From: Caldilineaceae bacterium bin34 | Lineage (GTDB): Bacteria > Chloroflexota > Anaerolineae > Caldilineales > Caldilineaceae | Direction of reading: 5' to 3' | Assembly (NCBI GenBank): GCA_002238555.1 | Contig: MPMO01000052.1 | Location: forward strand, 1-35,545 | Length of the DNA stretch: 35,545 nt | Shown here: one piece after another, positions 20,698 through 30,503 of the stretch | Layout of the letters: the number at the start of each line of letters is the position of its first letter | How positions within the stretch are numbered: the first letter of the stretch is position 1 | The notes under the pieces: generated by a model | The model's database searches: none | Told to the model about the DNA's origin: nothing | The model's input: the letters and a program-made list of their open reading frames with translations, nothing else | Made by a program: the position numbers and the translations under genes

Positions 20698-21077
20698 CCG
20701 CCCCGGCTCCGAACCCTTACCCGACCAGACCGGAAAGGCCCCGGACCGGCTTCCCGCGGCCAGGGCGCGGCAGGCTTCGGTGCATGTCCGCCAACCTGTG
20801 GTTTGCAACCCGCGGAAGTGTGCCAACACCATTCGCCGCGTCCGCCGGTTCCAAGGCCGTACGCTGGATCCGGATTCCTCACCGGCGAACATCAAGTGCT
20901 CGGCGATGCCCGGACGCGCATGCCGACATCGCGTGCCTCCCGGGTTCTGGTGCCGACTGCCCGGCGAGGTGATCGCCGCCGCCAGGGCCGACCGGGACAC
21001 CAACCGGGCCGCTCCTCCGTACTTGCAACGCGCAACCGGAATCCATCATCGGAAAGCCGCTCGCATTCCGGCGCGTA

Positions 21078-21106
21078 TTGGTCCCCGGCCGGAATCTCTC
21101 TATAAT
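21078..21106 (+). promoter_or_regulatory. Sigma70-type promoter of aspS
   Basis: TTGGTC and TATAAT are separated by 17 bp, with a perfect -10. The expected start near 21113 gives a leader of about 40 nt to the aspS ATG. Confidence 0.7.
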
Positions 21107-21152
21107 GCCCGGTTTCATGTCCAGCGGTCCCATGACAACCGGGGAACTTCCC

Positions 21153-22946
<1,794 letters not shown>

Positions 22947-22972
22947 ACGGACCGGGATTCGGCAACGGGAGG

Positions 22973-23000
22973 TTGAGAAACCGGCGGAAATGTCTATAAT
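22973..23000 (+). promoter_or_regulatory. Sigma70-type promoter of the 6S-like RNA
   Basis: TTGAGA, a 16-bp spacer and a perfect TATAAT lie 27-54 bp after the aspS stop. The predicted start (about 23007) falls exactly at the base of the closing stem of the structured RNA. Confidence 0.7.
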
Positions 23001-23006
23001 TCTCCC

Positions 23007-23183
23007 TGCCCTGCTTTGCGCGTGATCGAACCGGCATTTGTTAACCAACGGCAGCAAAGTGGAACGTCGTGATGCGGCGTGAATGCTTCGCCACAGGCTG
23101 GTGTCGCAGCAGCGTCCAGCGTGTTCCCACCTGAGTCTCATCAGGTTAAACAATCCGTTCACACGGCAGAAGTAGGGTTTTTT
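23007..23183 (+). ncRNA. ssrS: Putative 6S RNA (ssrS-like)
   Basis: About 175 nt between a near-consensus promoter and a T6 run (23178-23183) fold as 6S RNA does. The closing stem pairs 23009-23017 with 23169-23177, then after a 3x3 internal loop 23021-23024 with 23162-23165, then 23028-23034 with 23055-side partners 23155-23160 (one bulge). A central bubble follows, with a small hairpin on its 3' side (ACCTGA/TCAGGT, 23129-23146). The apical stem pairs GTGGAAC (23059-23065) with GTTCCCAC (23123-23130) and carries inner hairpins at 76-92 and 97-120 of the 23000s. 6S RNA of this size binds the sigma70 holoenzyme by mimicking an open promoter. No tmRNA, RNase P or SRP signature is present. Alternative: a long structured leader of the next gene. 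Confidence 0.55.
23162..23183 (+). terminator. Probable 3' end of the 6S-like RNA
   Basis: The 3' strand of the closing stem ends in AGTAGGG and is followed at once by six Ts, so the closing stem itself could act as an intrinsic terminator. Confidence 0.4.
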
Positions 23184-23302
23184 CTTGGCTTTGTGCAACG
23201 GGACACCGGACCAGGTTCCCACGACGGCAACCGGGGCGGATGCCCGGTCCGGTCCCGTGCCCATCGAACAACAACCGTGAAGCGCGTCCGGTAGCGCCGC
23301 CC

Positions 23303-24172
23303 ATGACCATCAAACGGATCCGTGCCTCCGACGAAACCTGGGCCTTCACCAGCGCCATGTACGCGCGCGTCAACGCGGGCCTGGTGGTCACCCGCGAAGG
23401 CGGCATCCTGATCGACACGCTGCTGTTCCCGGTGGAAACCCGCCAGTTGGTCAACTACACCAACAGACTGTGCGAAGCCGGCATCAAGTACGTGATCAAT
23501 ACCCAGGCCGCGATGGACCACTCGCTGGGGTCCTTCCTGTTTCCCGACGCCGAGCTGCTGGCACACCGCGAGACCCGGCAGTACCTGGCCAGCAGCGGTG
23601 CGCGCAACCTGCGCAATGCGAAGAAGAACAGCCCGGAACTCAACGATGCCAAGGTCAGGCTGCCGCGCGTGGTGTTCGACGACAGCTTGGTGTTGCGGCT
23701 GGACAGCAAGTCCGTGCATGTCATACATGCGCCGGGACCGGTCAACGACACCTGCATGGTCTATGTGCCCGAGGAAAAGGTCCTGTTCGCCAGCGACCTG
23801 ATGATGCACATCCCTCTGATCACGCATCAGCGCTGCGACATCGAAGCCTACAAGCAGTCGTTGCGTCGCATGCACGACTTCAACCTGGAAGTGATCGTGC
23901 AGGGCCACGGCGAGATCCTGCTGCGGGGCGAGGTCACCAGCAGCATCGACAAGGCCATCAACTACCTGAACGACGTGGACCAGATGGTGGACGAGGTCCT
24001 GGTCCGGGGCGGCAAGGTTGAGGACGCGTTTGCCAACGGGCCGGAGAAATTCGGGATATCCACCCTCCCCATGAACGGGCTGATTACCAATTTCCACCGG
24101 CAGAATGTCCACCACCTGTGGAAGCGCAAGGACCCGCGACTGCAGCGCAAGCGGGTCGCCCGGGCCGGCTAG
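23303..24172 (+). CDS. Metallo-beta-lactamase-fold protein with altered metal site
   Basis: A 289-residue protein of the MBL-fold superfamily, recognised by GLVVTREGGILIDTLLFP, the region after KYVINTQAAMDHSLG, VIHAPGPVNDTCMVYVPEEK, VLFASDL and VQGHGE. The family's HxHxDH zinc motif reads Gln68-x-Ala70-x-Asp72-His73, and the second-histidine site, normally PGHT, reads PGPV; Asp165 and His202 are kept. At most one metal could bind in a standard way, so hydrolase activity is doubtful and a binding or regulatory role is possible. No signal peptide. ATG 23303 lacks a good ribosome site. It lies 120 bp after the 6S-like RNA and 52 bp before the nuclease gene. Confidence 0.8.
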   Translation: MTIKRIRASDETWAFTSAMYARVNAGLVVTREGGILIDTLLFPVETRQLVNYTNRLCEAGIKYVINTQAAMDHSLGSFLFPDAELLAHRETRQYLASSGARNLRNAKKNSPELNDAKVRLPRVVFDDSLVLRLDSKSVHVIHAPGPVNDTCMVYVPEEKVLFASDLMMHIPLITHQRCDIEAYKQSLRRMHDFNLEVIVQGHGEILLRGEVTSSIDKAINYLNDVDQMVDEVLVRGGKVEDAFANGPEKFGISTLPMNGLITNFHRQNVHHLWKRKDPRLQRKRVARAG

Positions 24173-24224
24173 GACGCCAATCCTGGCAGCCGGGCCACCC
24201 GGGCCGGCCGTGGGAACGGATCCA

Positions 24225-25049
24225 ATGGCAGGAGAGCCGTTTGAATTCAACCAGGCAAGACTGGCCGCGTTTCGCCGGTGCCACCGCCGGTTCTTCCTGA
24301 AGTACAGGTCCGACAGGCCGTTGTTGGAACGTGCCTTTACGCTGGCGGACCGCGACTGGGACGCGGCGCGCCAAGGCCAACGGTTTCACCTGTGCATGGA
24401 ACGGCTGGCCAGGGGGCTGCCGATGCAGTCGGTCGTCAACGCCCTGCCGACGGAGCAGGCCGCAAGCCTGACCAAGGCCTGGGACTACCGATGCTCCCTG
24501 CGCGCCGACCAATTCCTGACCGAATACGAACTCACCGTCCCCTTCGACCACTGGCTGTTGACCGCCCGCGCGGACCTGCTCGCACGATCCAGCGACGGGA
24601 CCGTCACCATCGTTGACTGGAAAACCGGCGCCAACACCAACGCAGACAGGCTGAGACGTTCGGACCAGGCCCGCATCCTGCCCTATGTTGTGCTGGAGGC
24701 TTCCGCCCGCCTGGGCTGGAACACCGTGACGGCATCGGGCATCACGCTGGTCTTCTGGTTCGCACAGGACCCGAACCATCCCCTGCAACTGCCGTACTCG
24801 CAGCGCCAGCACGAACAGAACCAGTCCCATCTGGCATCCATCATGGGCATGATTGACGGCCTCGCAGGAGAGGAGGCCTTTGCACGCGTCCCCGATGATC
24901 CGGCCACGGTCGATACAGTCTGCCGTCCGTGCGAGTACATCCACTACTGTGAACGCAACCCCACGTCCGCCGGACCCGTCCAACCCATCGACTATGAGGA
25001 AGAAGATCTCGAAGCCGTCTGGGAGGCGTTCGATTTCTCCCTCGACTAG
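24225..25049 (+). CDS. RecB/Cas4-like PD-(D/E)XK nuclease with Fe-S cysteine set
   Basis: A 274-residue stand-alone nuclease. The active-site residues are in order: His55, Glu100 (TEYEL), Asp116 (ARADLL), Asp131 and Lys133 (TIVDWKTG), then a Gln-containing helix (DQARILPYVVLEAS). Cys19 near the N-terminus (FRRCHRR) plus Cys233, Cys236 and Cys242 (CRPCEYIHYC) match the four-cysteine 4Fe-4S cluster of AddB and Cas4 nucleases. The reaction is cleavage of DNA ends or single strands, with Mg2+ or Mn2+. ATG 24225 follows GGGAACGGA. It lies between the MBL-fold gene and recJ on the same strand, suggesting a DNA-end-processing unit. No CRISPR array or other cas gene is in the window. Confidence 0.82.
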   Translation: MAGEPFEFNQARLAAFRRCHRRFFLKYRSDRPLLERAFTLADRDWDAARQGQRFHLCMERLARGLPMQSVVNALPTEQAASLTKAWDYRCSLRADQFLTEYELTVPFDHWLLTARADLLARSSDGTVTIVDWKTGANTNADRLRRSDQARILPYVVLEASARLGWNTVTASGITLVFWFAQDPNHPLQLPYSQRQHEQNQSHLASIMGMIDGLAGEEAFARVPDDPATVDTVCRPCEYIHYCERNPTSAGPVQPIDYEEEDLEAVWEAFDFSLD

Positions 25050-25109
25050 GGTGTGCGGCCCCATGCGCATCGGACTTTCCGACCTTAGCCACCCGGCAGG
25101 AACCGCGCA

Positions 25110-27647
25110 GTGAACTGGCAGCTAATTCCTCCTGCGGCCCCGCCGGCCGAGTTGCTGACTGTCTGTCAGGGACCGCTTCTGGCGCGGCTCCTGGCACAAC
25201 GGGGCATTGTTGATACGGAGGCCGCCAAGGGCTTCCTGAACCCGGACCACTACGCGCCCGCACCGGCCAGCGACATGGTGGGCGTCGTGCGGGCAGCCCG
25301 CATGCTGAGGCAATGCCTGGACCGGAGGCTGCCGGTCCTGGTGTGGGGGGACTTCGACGCGGACGGCCAAACCAGTACCGCCCTCCTGGTGTCGGCCCTG
25401 AGCGAATTGGCGGACGATCCCGCGCTCGTGCACTGGCACATCCCCCACCGCGTCAGGGACAACCATGGAGTCCAGGCCGGGGTGTTGACGGATCTACTCT
25501 CGCAACTCTCTCCCCGGCCCGCCCTAATCATCACGTGCGACACCGGCATCGACGCCGTGGAGGGCCTCAAGGCCGCGCGGCAGGCGGGACTGGACGTCAT
25601 CGTTACGGACCACCACGCCCTGCCACCGGAATTCGACGACCATGAACCAGGCACGGATCCGTGTCTGCCGCTCAGCGACGACGATGCCGACCTGGAACGC
25701 TGGGGGGTTCGGTGCCTGGCCGGCGCCATCGTCAACCCGCAGTTGATGCCCCCAAAACATCCCCAGGCCCATCTGCCGGGAGTGGGCGTGGCCTTCCTGG
25801 TCGTGCAGCAGTTGATTAGCGAACTGGAACCCATGGCCACGGCCGACCGGTTTCTCGATTTGGTTGCCGTGGGCATCGTGGCGGACATGGCCGATCAGAA
25901 AGCGGACACGCGCTACTGGCTGCAGCGGGGGCTGGTACAACTGGCCCGAACCGAAAGAATCGGCCTCGAGGCCCTGTTGGACGAGAGTCTGCCGCGTGTG
26001 CAGTGGCGCAAGACCGGGGTGCGCGCCGAACACATCGCCTTCCAGGTGGCCCCCCGTCTCAATGCCGCAAGCCGACTGGAAAGTGCCAAGATCGCGGTCG
26101 ATCTGCTCTTGGCCCGGGATCGGATCCAGGCCGAAGAGATTGCCCGCAACCTCACCTTGTTGAACGAACGGCGCAAGGACGAGTCCGCGCGCATCGCCGC
26201 AACCACGCGGAACCTCCTGGCCGCACGCCCCGAACACGATGCCCTCCACTGCCTTGTGATTGCCCACCGGGGCTGGCATCCGGGATTGCTGGGAATCGCC
26301 GCCAGCCGGATCGTGGAAGAGACCGGCAAGCCGTCCATTGTGCTCACGATTACGGAGGAAGGCGTGGCCCGGGGCAGCGCACGCAGTGTGGACGGAATCG
26401 ACATCGGCCGCGCGATTGGCCGGTGCAGCGACCTGCTCCTGTCGCACGGAGGACACGCGGGCGCCGCCGGCGTGCGCCTTGAAGTCGATCGCCTTGAGGA
26501 GTTCCGGCGCAGGGTCAGCGAGGAAGTGGCGGCCCTGCACGGCGATGGCCCTGCGCCGCGCCGCGCGGACCTGGAACTTCGCCTGGAAGAACTGCATCCG
26601 GACACCCACCATCAGCTGGAGGCGCTGGAACCAACCGGTGCCGGCAACCCGCAGCCCGTCCTGTTGTCGCGGGAGCTGGCGGCCGAACGGCCCGTGCGGT
26701 CCCGCGATGGCAAACACCTGTTCTTCAGCGTACGCCAGGCCGGCCACCGGTTTGCCTCCCAGGCCAAGTGGTTCAACGCGCCTCCGGGGACGGAACAGGT
26801 GCTGGAGGGACCGATCAACCTGCTGTACCACCTGGCCCTGGACACCTACCGGCGGCGCCGGAGCTTTTTTCTGCTGGTCAGAGACTGCGAGCCGGTTGAC
26901 CAACACCGCACCATGGCACCGGAGCCCCCGGTCCAGACCATGCCTTTCACCATCGAGGATCTCCGCGCATCCCCGTTGGCCGAGCTGCCAAACGACGCGC
27001 GGGAAACCACCGCCTGGTACGCCGCCGGAGCAACGTTGCCGGAAGCGTGGATCAGCGTGCCACCCGCCTTGAAAGGGATGGATGATCGCGACTCCCTCAC
27101 AATTTGGACGGCTCCCCCCTCCCGCAAGCACCTCAAGGAATTGCTGCAGGCACGCGCCTGGTCGTCCGTTGCCGTCCGGGCGGCGGAACCGCAAGGGACA
27201 CCCCTGGAGATTGACCATGTAGTGGATTTGTTCAAGGAACGCTACAAACGCGCGTGGGCTTCGGACTCGCCGGCGACAAACGACAATCACCGGCAAGATG
27301 GTGCATCCCCGTCGGCCACCGGCACCCCCTCGGCGATGGATGCCTCCGGAATCCCCGACTTGATCCAGGAACGGTGGGCCGCCGAATGGGGCCTGACCAG
27401 GGAAGTCATGCAGATCACCCGCGCCCTGTTGCAGGCAAACGAATTCCTGCATGTAGCGGGAGACTTGGCGTTGCCCGGACCGGACCGCGCCCAAGGCGCC
27501 CGCAACGACGACTGGCATCGCCGCAAATCAATACCCCTGCTGGCTCAGTTGCGTACAGCCCTCCATGAAATCAAGGCGTTCCACGCACTGCTGCACAGGG
27601 AGGATTTGGCCCGTCACCTGGCCGCGGTGCACAACCCGCGAACCTAA
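25110..27647 (+). CDS. recJ: RecJ-type single-strand DNA 5'-3' exonuclease with long C-terminal extension
   Basis: Degrades single-stranded DNA from 5' ends in recombination and repair. DHH-family motifs are in place: GDFDADGQTSTALL (80-93), ITCDTGID (141-148) and VTDHHALP (165-172). The DHHA1 segment ends in SHGGHAGAAGVRLE, and the RecJ OB-fold follows. The 845-residue length exceeds the usual 550-580. The final 270 residues or so, after SFFLLVRDCEP, are unlike the classic enzyme and hold a helical region rich in Trp and Arg. I do not recognise this extension. The start is GTG 25110 with AGGA about 8 bases upstream, 60 bp after the Fe-S nuclease gene. Confidence 0.88.
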   Translation: MNWQLIPPAAPPAELLTVCQGPLLARLLAQRGIVDTEAAKGFLNPDHYAPAPASDMVGVVRAARMLRQCLDRRLPVLVWGDFDADGQTSTALLVSALSELADDPALVHWHIPHRVRDNHGVQAGVLTDLLSQLSPRPALIITCDTGIDAVEGLKAARQAGLDVIVTDHHALPPEFDDHEPGTDPCLPLSDDDADLERWGVRCLAGAIVNPQLMPPKHPQAHLPGVGVAFLVVQQLISELEPMATADRFLDLVAVGIVADMADQKADTRYWLQRGLVQLARTERIGLEALLDESLPRVQWRKTGVRAEHIAFQVAPRLNAASRLESAKIAVDLLLARDRIQAEEIARNLTLLNERRKDESARIAATTRNLLAARPEHDALHCLVIAHRGWHPGLLGIAASRIVEETGKPSIVLTITEEGVARGSARSVDGIDIGRAIGRCSDLLLSHGGHAGAAGVRLEVDRLEEFRRRVSEEVAALHGDGPAPRRADLELRLEELHPDTHHQLEALEPTGAGNPQPVLLSRELAAERPVRSRDGKHLFFSVRQAGHRFASQAKWFNAPPGTEQVLEGPINLLYHLALDTYRRRRSFFLLVRDCEPVDQHRTMAPEPPVQTMPFTIEDLRASPLAELPNDARETTAWYAAGATLPEAWISVPPALKGMDDRDSLTIWTAPPSRKHLKELLQARAWSSVAVRAAEPQGTPLEIDHVVDLFKERYKRAWASDSPATNDNHRQDGASPSATGTPSAMDASGIPDLIQERWAAEWGLTREVMQITRALLQANEFLHVAGDLALPGPDRAQGARNDDWHRRKSIPLLAQLRTALHEIKAFHALLHREDLARHLAAVHNPRT

Positions 27648-27893
27648 TCCGGCATCGCCAGGGCAAACACAAAGTCGTGTTCAGGGCAGGGCGGCGGCCA
27701 GGATCCAGGACTGGCGTCCAATCCGGTCGCGCAACAGCCCGATGGGCCAGGCCTCAATGGCGGCACCGACCGTTTCGTGGCGGTCGTCCTCTTCGGCCAG
27801 CTCAACGAGGTGTAGCTGTGCACCTTCCCGGCTCTGCCGTATGGGATCCCCTGGCACGACACGCCGGGAGTGCCTGTATCACCAGCGACGGGG
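27648..27893. other. 246-bp non-coding stretch after recJ
   Basis: No gene with a ribosome site or recognisable protein is seen. Because it abuts the TnpB relic, it may include unrecognisable decayed upstream parts of that element. Confidence 0.4.
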
Positions 27894-28307
27894 CTGTATG
27901 CCCGTGTCTCGCACCTGCGTCAATACCACCACCACAAGGCCTCCACGGCAATGGCCAAACGTGGCGGCACAATGCAGGTCGAAACGCTGAACATCGCGGG
28001 CATGGACAGGAATTCATCCATGCTCAAGTACAAAGTGCGGGTGGAACAGCATCAGGTTCGTCAAGGTGGACCGCTGGTACCCGTCAAGGCGTCGCTGTTG
28101 CTGTCGGAACGGACCTAACGCTGCCCCGTGTGTGGGTGGAACACCGCCCGGGATCTGAACACCGCCCGGAATATCCAGGCGTTCACGGCGGACAGGTCGT
28201 CCGTCGCACGCATGGAGACCGGTAGGACGGGCCCTGCCCACACGGCGAAGTGCGAACCTGGTAGCCGTTCTGCCATGATTACTGCAGATCGTGGCGGAAC
28301 AGTGTAG
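27894..28307 (+). pseudogene. TnpB (IS200/IS605 OrfB) C-terminal relic
   Basis: A decayed end of an RNA-guided transposon nuclease TnpB. One frame reads LYARVSHLRQY...STAMAKRGGTMQVETLNIAGMDRN, matching the RuvC-II region (VVVEDLNVxGM). A second frame gives VKVDRWYPS at 28060-28086, the classic TnpB motif. After a gap in which the first CxxC knuckle is missing, the original frame reads LSERT, a TAA stop at 28116-28118 where Tyr is expected, then CPVCGWNTARDLNTARNIQAF, the second zinc knuckle and RuvC-III. So there is at least one frameshift, one deletion and one nonsense change. The N-terminal half is absent. It is not functional. Confidence 0.8.
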
Positions 28308-28326
28308 GTACTGGAGACCGGAAGCA

Positions 28327-29445
28327 ATGCCGATGCCCAATGCGCAACCCTGGCCTGTGGCTGCACTTCAAACGGCGGTCGCGCTGTTGGGGGTCGCGCT
28401 GTTGGGGGCGGTACTGATAGCCGTGCTGGGCTACAACCCGTGGGCAGCCTTCGCTGGGCTGGCGGAAGGTTCCTTGGGCACGGAGCGCGGACTCGCCGCC
28501 ACAGTCCGCAAGACGGCACCGTTCGTTCTGACCGGCCTGTCCGTGGCCCTGGCCTTGAAAGCCGGCCTGTTCAACTTCGGGGCCGCCGGCCAGTTTCTGA
28601 TGGGATCGGTGGGAGCCGTCTGGGTGGGCATACAGTTCCAAGGATTGCCTGTTTGGTTCCACCTGCCCCTGGCCTTGGCCGTGGGCATCGGCTCCGGCAG
28701 CGCATGGGGCACCATCCCGGGGTGGCTCAAGGTGTCAACCGGGGCCCACGAAGGCATCACCACCATCATGCTGAACTACGTGGCCGCTCTGTTCGCGGGA
28801 TGGAGCGTGTTTGCCGGCAGTTCCCTGTCGACGACCCGGCCCGGCCCATTGTGGGATCCAACGTCCGGTCCTGTTTCCGCGTCGCCGGACGTGCTTGTGT
28901 CCGCTCGCATCCCCTGGATCCTCGGTCCCCCGCTCAGAATCCACTGGGGCATCGCCCTGGCGTTGCTAACCGCCCTGCTGATGTGGTGGCTGCTGGAACG
29001 AACCCGATTCGGTTTTGAACTGAAGACCGTTGGGGCCAAACCCTTGGCGGCGCGGTACGCCGGCATGCGTTCCGGATGGACGACCGTACTGGCCATGACA
29101 TGGGCCGGCGGCCTGGCCGGATTGGCGGGAGCCATCGAAACCCTTGGCGTTAACCACAAGTTTGCACCGGAGTTCGGGGGAGGGATGGGCTTCGAAGGCA
29201 TCACCATCGCCTTGCTGGGCCAAGGGCATCCATTGGGAATTGTGCTGGCGGCACTGCTGTTTGCGGTACTGGATGCCGGTGCATCGAAGATGCAGTTCAA
29301 TTCCGGGGTCCCATCCGACATCATTCAAGTGGTCCAGGCCCTCATCCTGATCTTCGTGGCCGCGCCCGCGCTCGCAACCTGGCTGCTGGACCGTGTGTCC
29401 CGCACACAACGCGCATCCGCAGCGGCGGCCGGCCTCCGCGCCTGA
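28327..29445 (+). CDS. ABC transporter permease, BmpA-type nucleoside importer (first)
   Basis: A 372-residue inner-membrane permease of the simple-sugar/nucleoside (YufP-like) class. Several membrane helices surround the signatures APFVLTGLSVALALKAGLFNFG near the N-terminus and STGAHEGITTIMLNYVA in the middle; the latter is characteristic of this permease type. The cytoplasmic coupling region FELKTVGAKPLAARYAGM follows. The start could be ATG 28327 or ATG 28333, which has GGAAG 8 bases upstream. It is the first gene of a three-gene set, followed after 14 bp by the second permease. It should form one half of the translocation path. Confidence 0.88.
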   Translation: MPMPNAQPWPVAALQTAVALLGVALLGAVLIAVLGYNPWAAFAGLAEGSLGTERGLAATVRKTAPFVLTGLSVALALKAGLFNFGAAGQFLMGSVGAVWVGIQFQGLPVWFHLPLALAVGIGSGSAWGTIPGWLKVSTGAHEGITTIMLNYVAALFAGWSVFAGSSLSTTRPGPLWDPTSGPVSASPDVLVSARIPWILGPPLRIHWGIALALLTALLMWWLLERTRFGFELKTVGAKPLAARYAGMRSGWTTVLAMTWAGGLAGLAGAIETLGVNHKFAPEFGGGMGFEGITIALLGQGHPLGIVLAALLFAVLDAGASKMQFNSGVPSDIIQVVQALILIFVAAPALATWLLDRVSRTQRASAAAAGLRA

Positions 29446-29459
29446 CCGCCGCCTTGCCC

Positions 29460-30503
29460 ATGGCCGCCTTCACCCAATCCACCGCCCGGTTCGCGGCAGG
29501 CCTTCCCCTCCTGCTTCTGGCAGGGGCCTTCCTGGTCGAGTACGCGCCGTTCGCCGATATCCAGCCAATCCGGATGTTGTTCGGTGCCAGCATCCTCAAT
29601 TTCGCCCTGCGCGCCACCGTGCCCCTTATTTTGGGAGCGCTTGGAGGCATTCTGTGCGAACGCTCGGGGATCGTTAACATTGGCATTGAAGGCATGATGC
29701 TGGCCGGGGCGTTCGCCGCCTTTGTGGCCAAGACCGCCACCAATCACTGGGCCTTGGGCCCCAGCCTGCTCCTCGGCACATGTGCAACCCTCTTGACAGG
29801 AGCCGCCATGGGCTTGCTGCATGCCCTCTTCTGTCTGCGGTTCGGCATGCACCAAATCATCTCCGGCACAGCCCTGATCCTGCTGTCGATGGGGATCTCC
29901 GCCACCTTCTTCGACAGGGATGCCGTGGCTGTGGGCAAGTTCGCGCCGTGGCCGGTGCCACTGTTGTCGGAGTGGCCGGTAATAGGACCCTTGTTGTTCA
30001 ACAAACCTCCGATTACCTATGCGGCATTGCTGATAGTCGCGGTGGTGGGATTCGCGTTGGCGCACACGCGGTGGGGGTTGCGCACCCGGGCGATTGGCGA
30101 ACACCCCCGGGCGGCGGACACTGCAGGTGTGGCCGTGTTGCGCCTTCGGTACCTGAACACCGCCTTGGGCGGGGCCCTGGCCGGACTGGGTGGCGGCTAC
30201 CTGGTCCTCGAGGCCGTTGGCCAATTCCAGGAAGGAATGACCGCGGGACGGGGATTCATCGCCCTGGCCGCAATGATTTTCGGAAACTGGCATCCCGTGG
30301 GTGCCCTGGGCGCATCGCTTCTCTTTGGCTACGCCCAGGCAGTCCAGAATGAACTGTTGTTGGCCCAAGTTACCGTCCTGCCGCGTCATTTTGTCGCGAT
30401 GATTCCCTACTTGGTGACGGTGATTGCGGTATCCGGTTTGGTGGGCCGGGTGCGCGCGCCCGGCTCACTGGGTCAGCCCTATCGACGCGAGACGGAAACG
30501 TGA
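29460..30503 (+). CDS. ABC transporter permease, BmpA-type nucleoside importer (second)
   Basis: A 347-residue second permease (YufQ-like). The helical protein carries the family hallmark LGGILCERSGIVNIGIEGMM near residues 60-80, the segment GMHQIISGTALILL, and the coupling loop RAIGEHPRAADTAGV, and ends with repeated helices. ATG 29460 is used; TTG 29454 would add two residues. Its TGA overlaps the GTG of the ATPase gene, so the two are translationally coupled. Together with the first permease it should form a heterodimeric channel for nucleosides or a related sugar-containing substrate. Confidence 0.88.
   Translation: MAAFTQSTARFAAGLPLLLLAGAFLVEYAPFADIQPIRMLFGASILNFALRATVPLILGALGGILCERSGIVNIGIEGMMLAGAFAAFVAKTATNHWALGPSLLLGTCATLLTGAAMGLLHALFCLRFGMHQIISGTALILLSMGISATFFDRDAVAVGKFAPWPVPLLSEWPVIGPLLFNKPPITYAALLIVAVVGFALAHTRWGLRTRAIGEHPRAADTAGVAVLRLRYLNTALGGALAGLGGGYLVLEAVGQFQEGMTAGRGFIALAAMIFGNWHPVGALGASLLFGYAQAVQNELLLAQVTVLPRHFVAMIPYLVTVIAVSGLVGRVRAPGSLGQPYRRETET

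Larger units (their letters stand above)
20594..21077. other. 484-bp divergent intergenic region before aspS
   Basis: Separates the SNF2 gene (minus) from the aspS promoter. The SNF2-proximal end holds a possible extended -10 and a 7-bp hairpin (separate entries). The central 300 bp has open frames on several strands but none with a ribosome site or recognisable protein; I see no gene in it. Confidence 0.5.

Noticed and set aside
23007..23183. Riboswitch (TPP or similar) controlling the MBL-fold gene
   Set aside because: No TPP or other familiar riboswitch core was found; the ACCTGA hairpin alone is not enough. The long symmetric fold fits 6S better, though a leader role is not excluded.
24225..25049. 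CRISPR-Cas locus based on the Cas4-like nuclease
   Set aside because: No other cas gene and no spaced repeat array; the only tandem repeats are the contiguous LRR-coding units.
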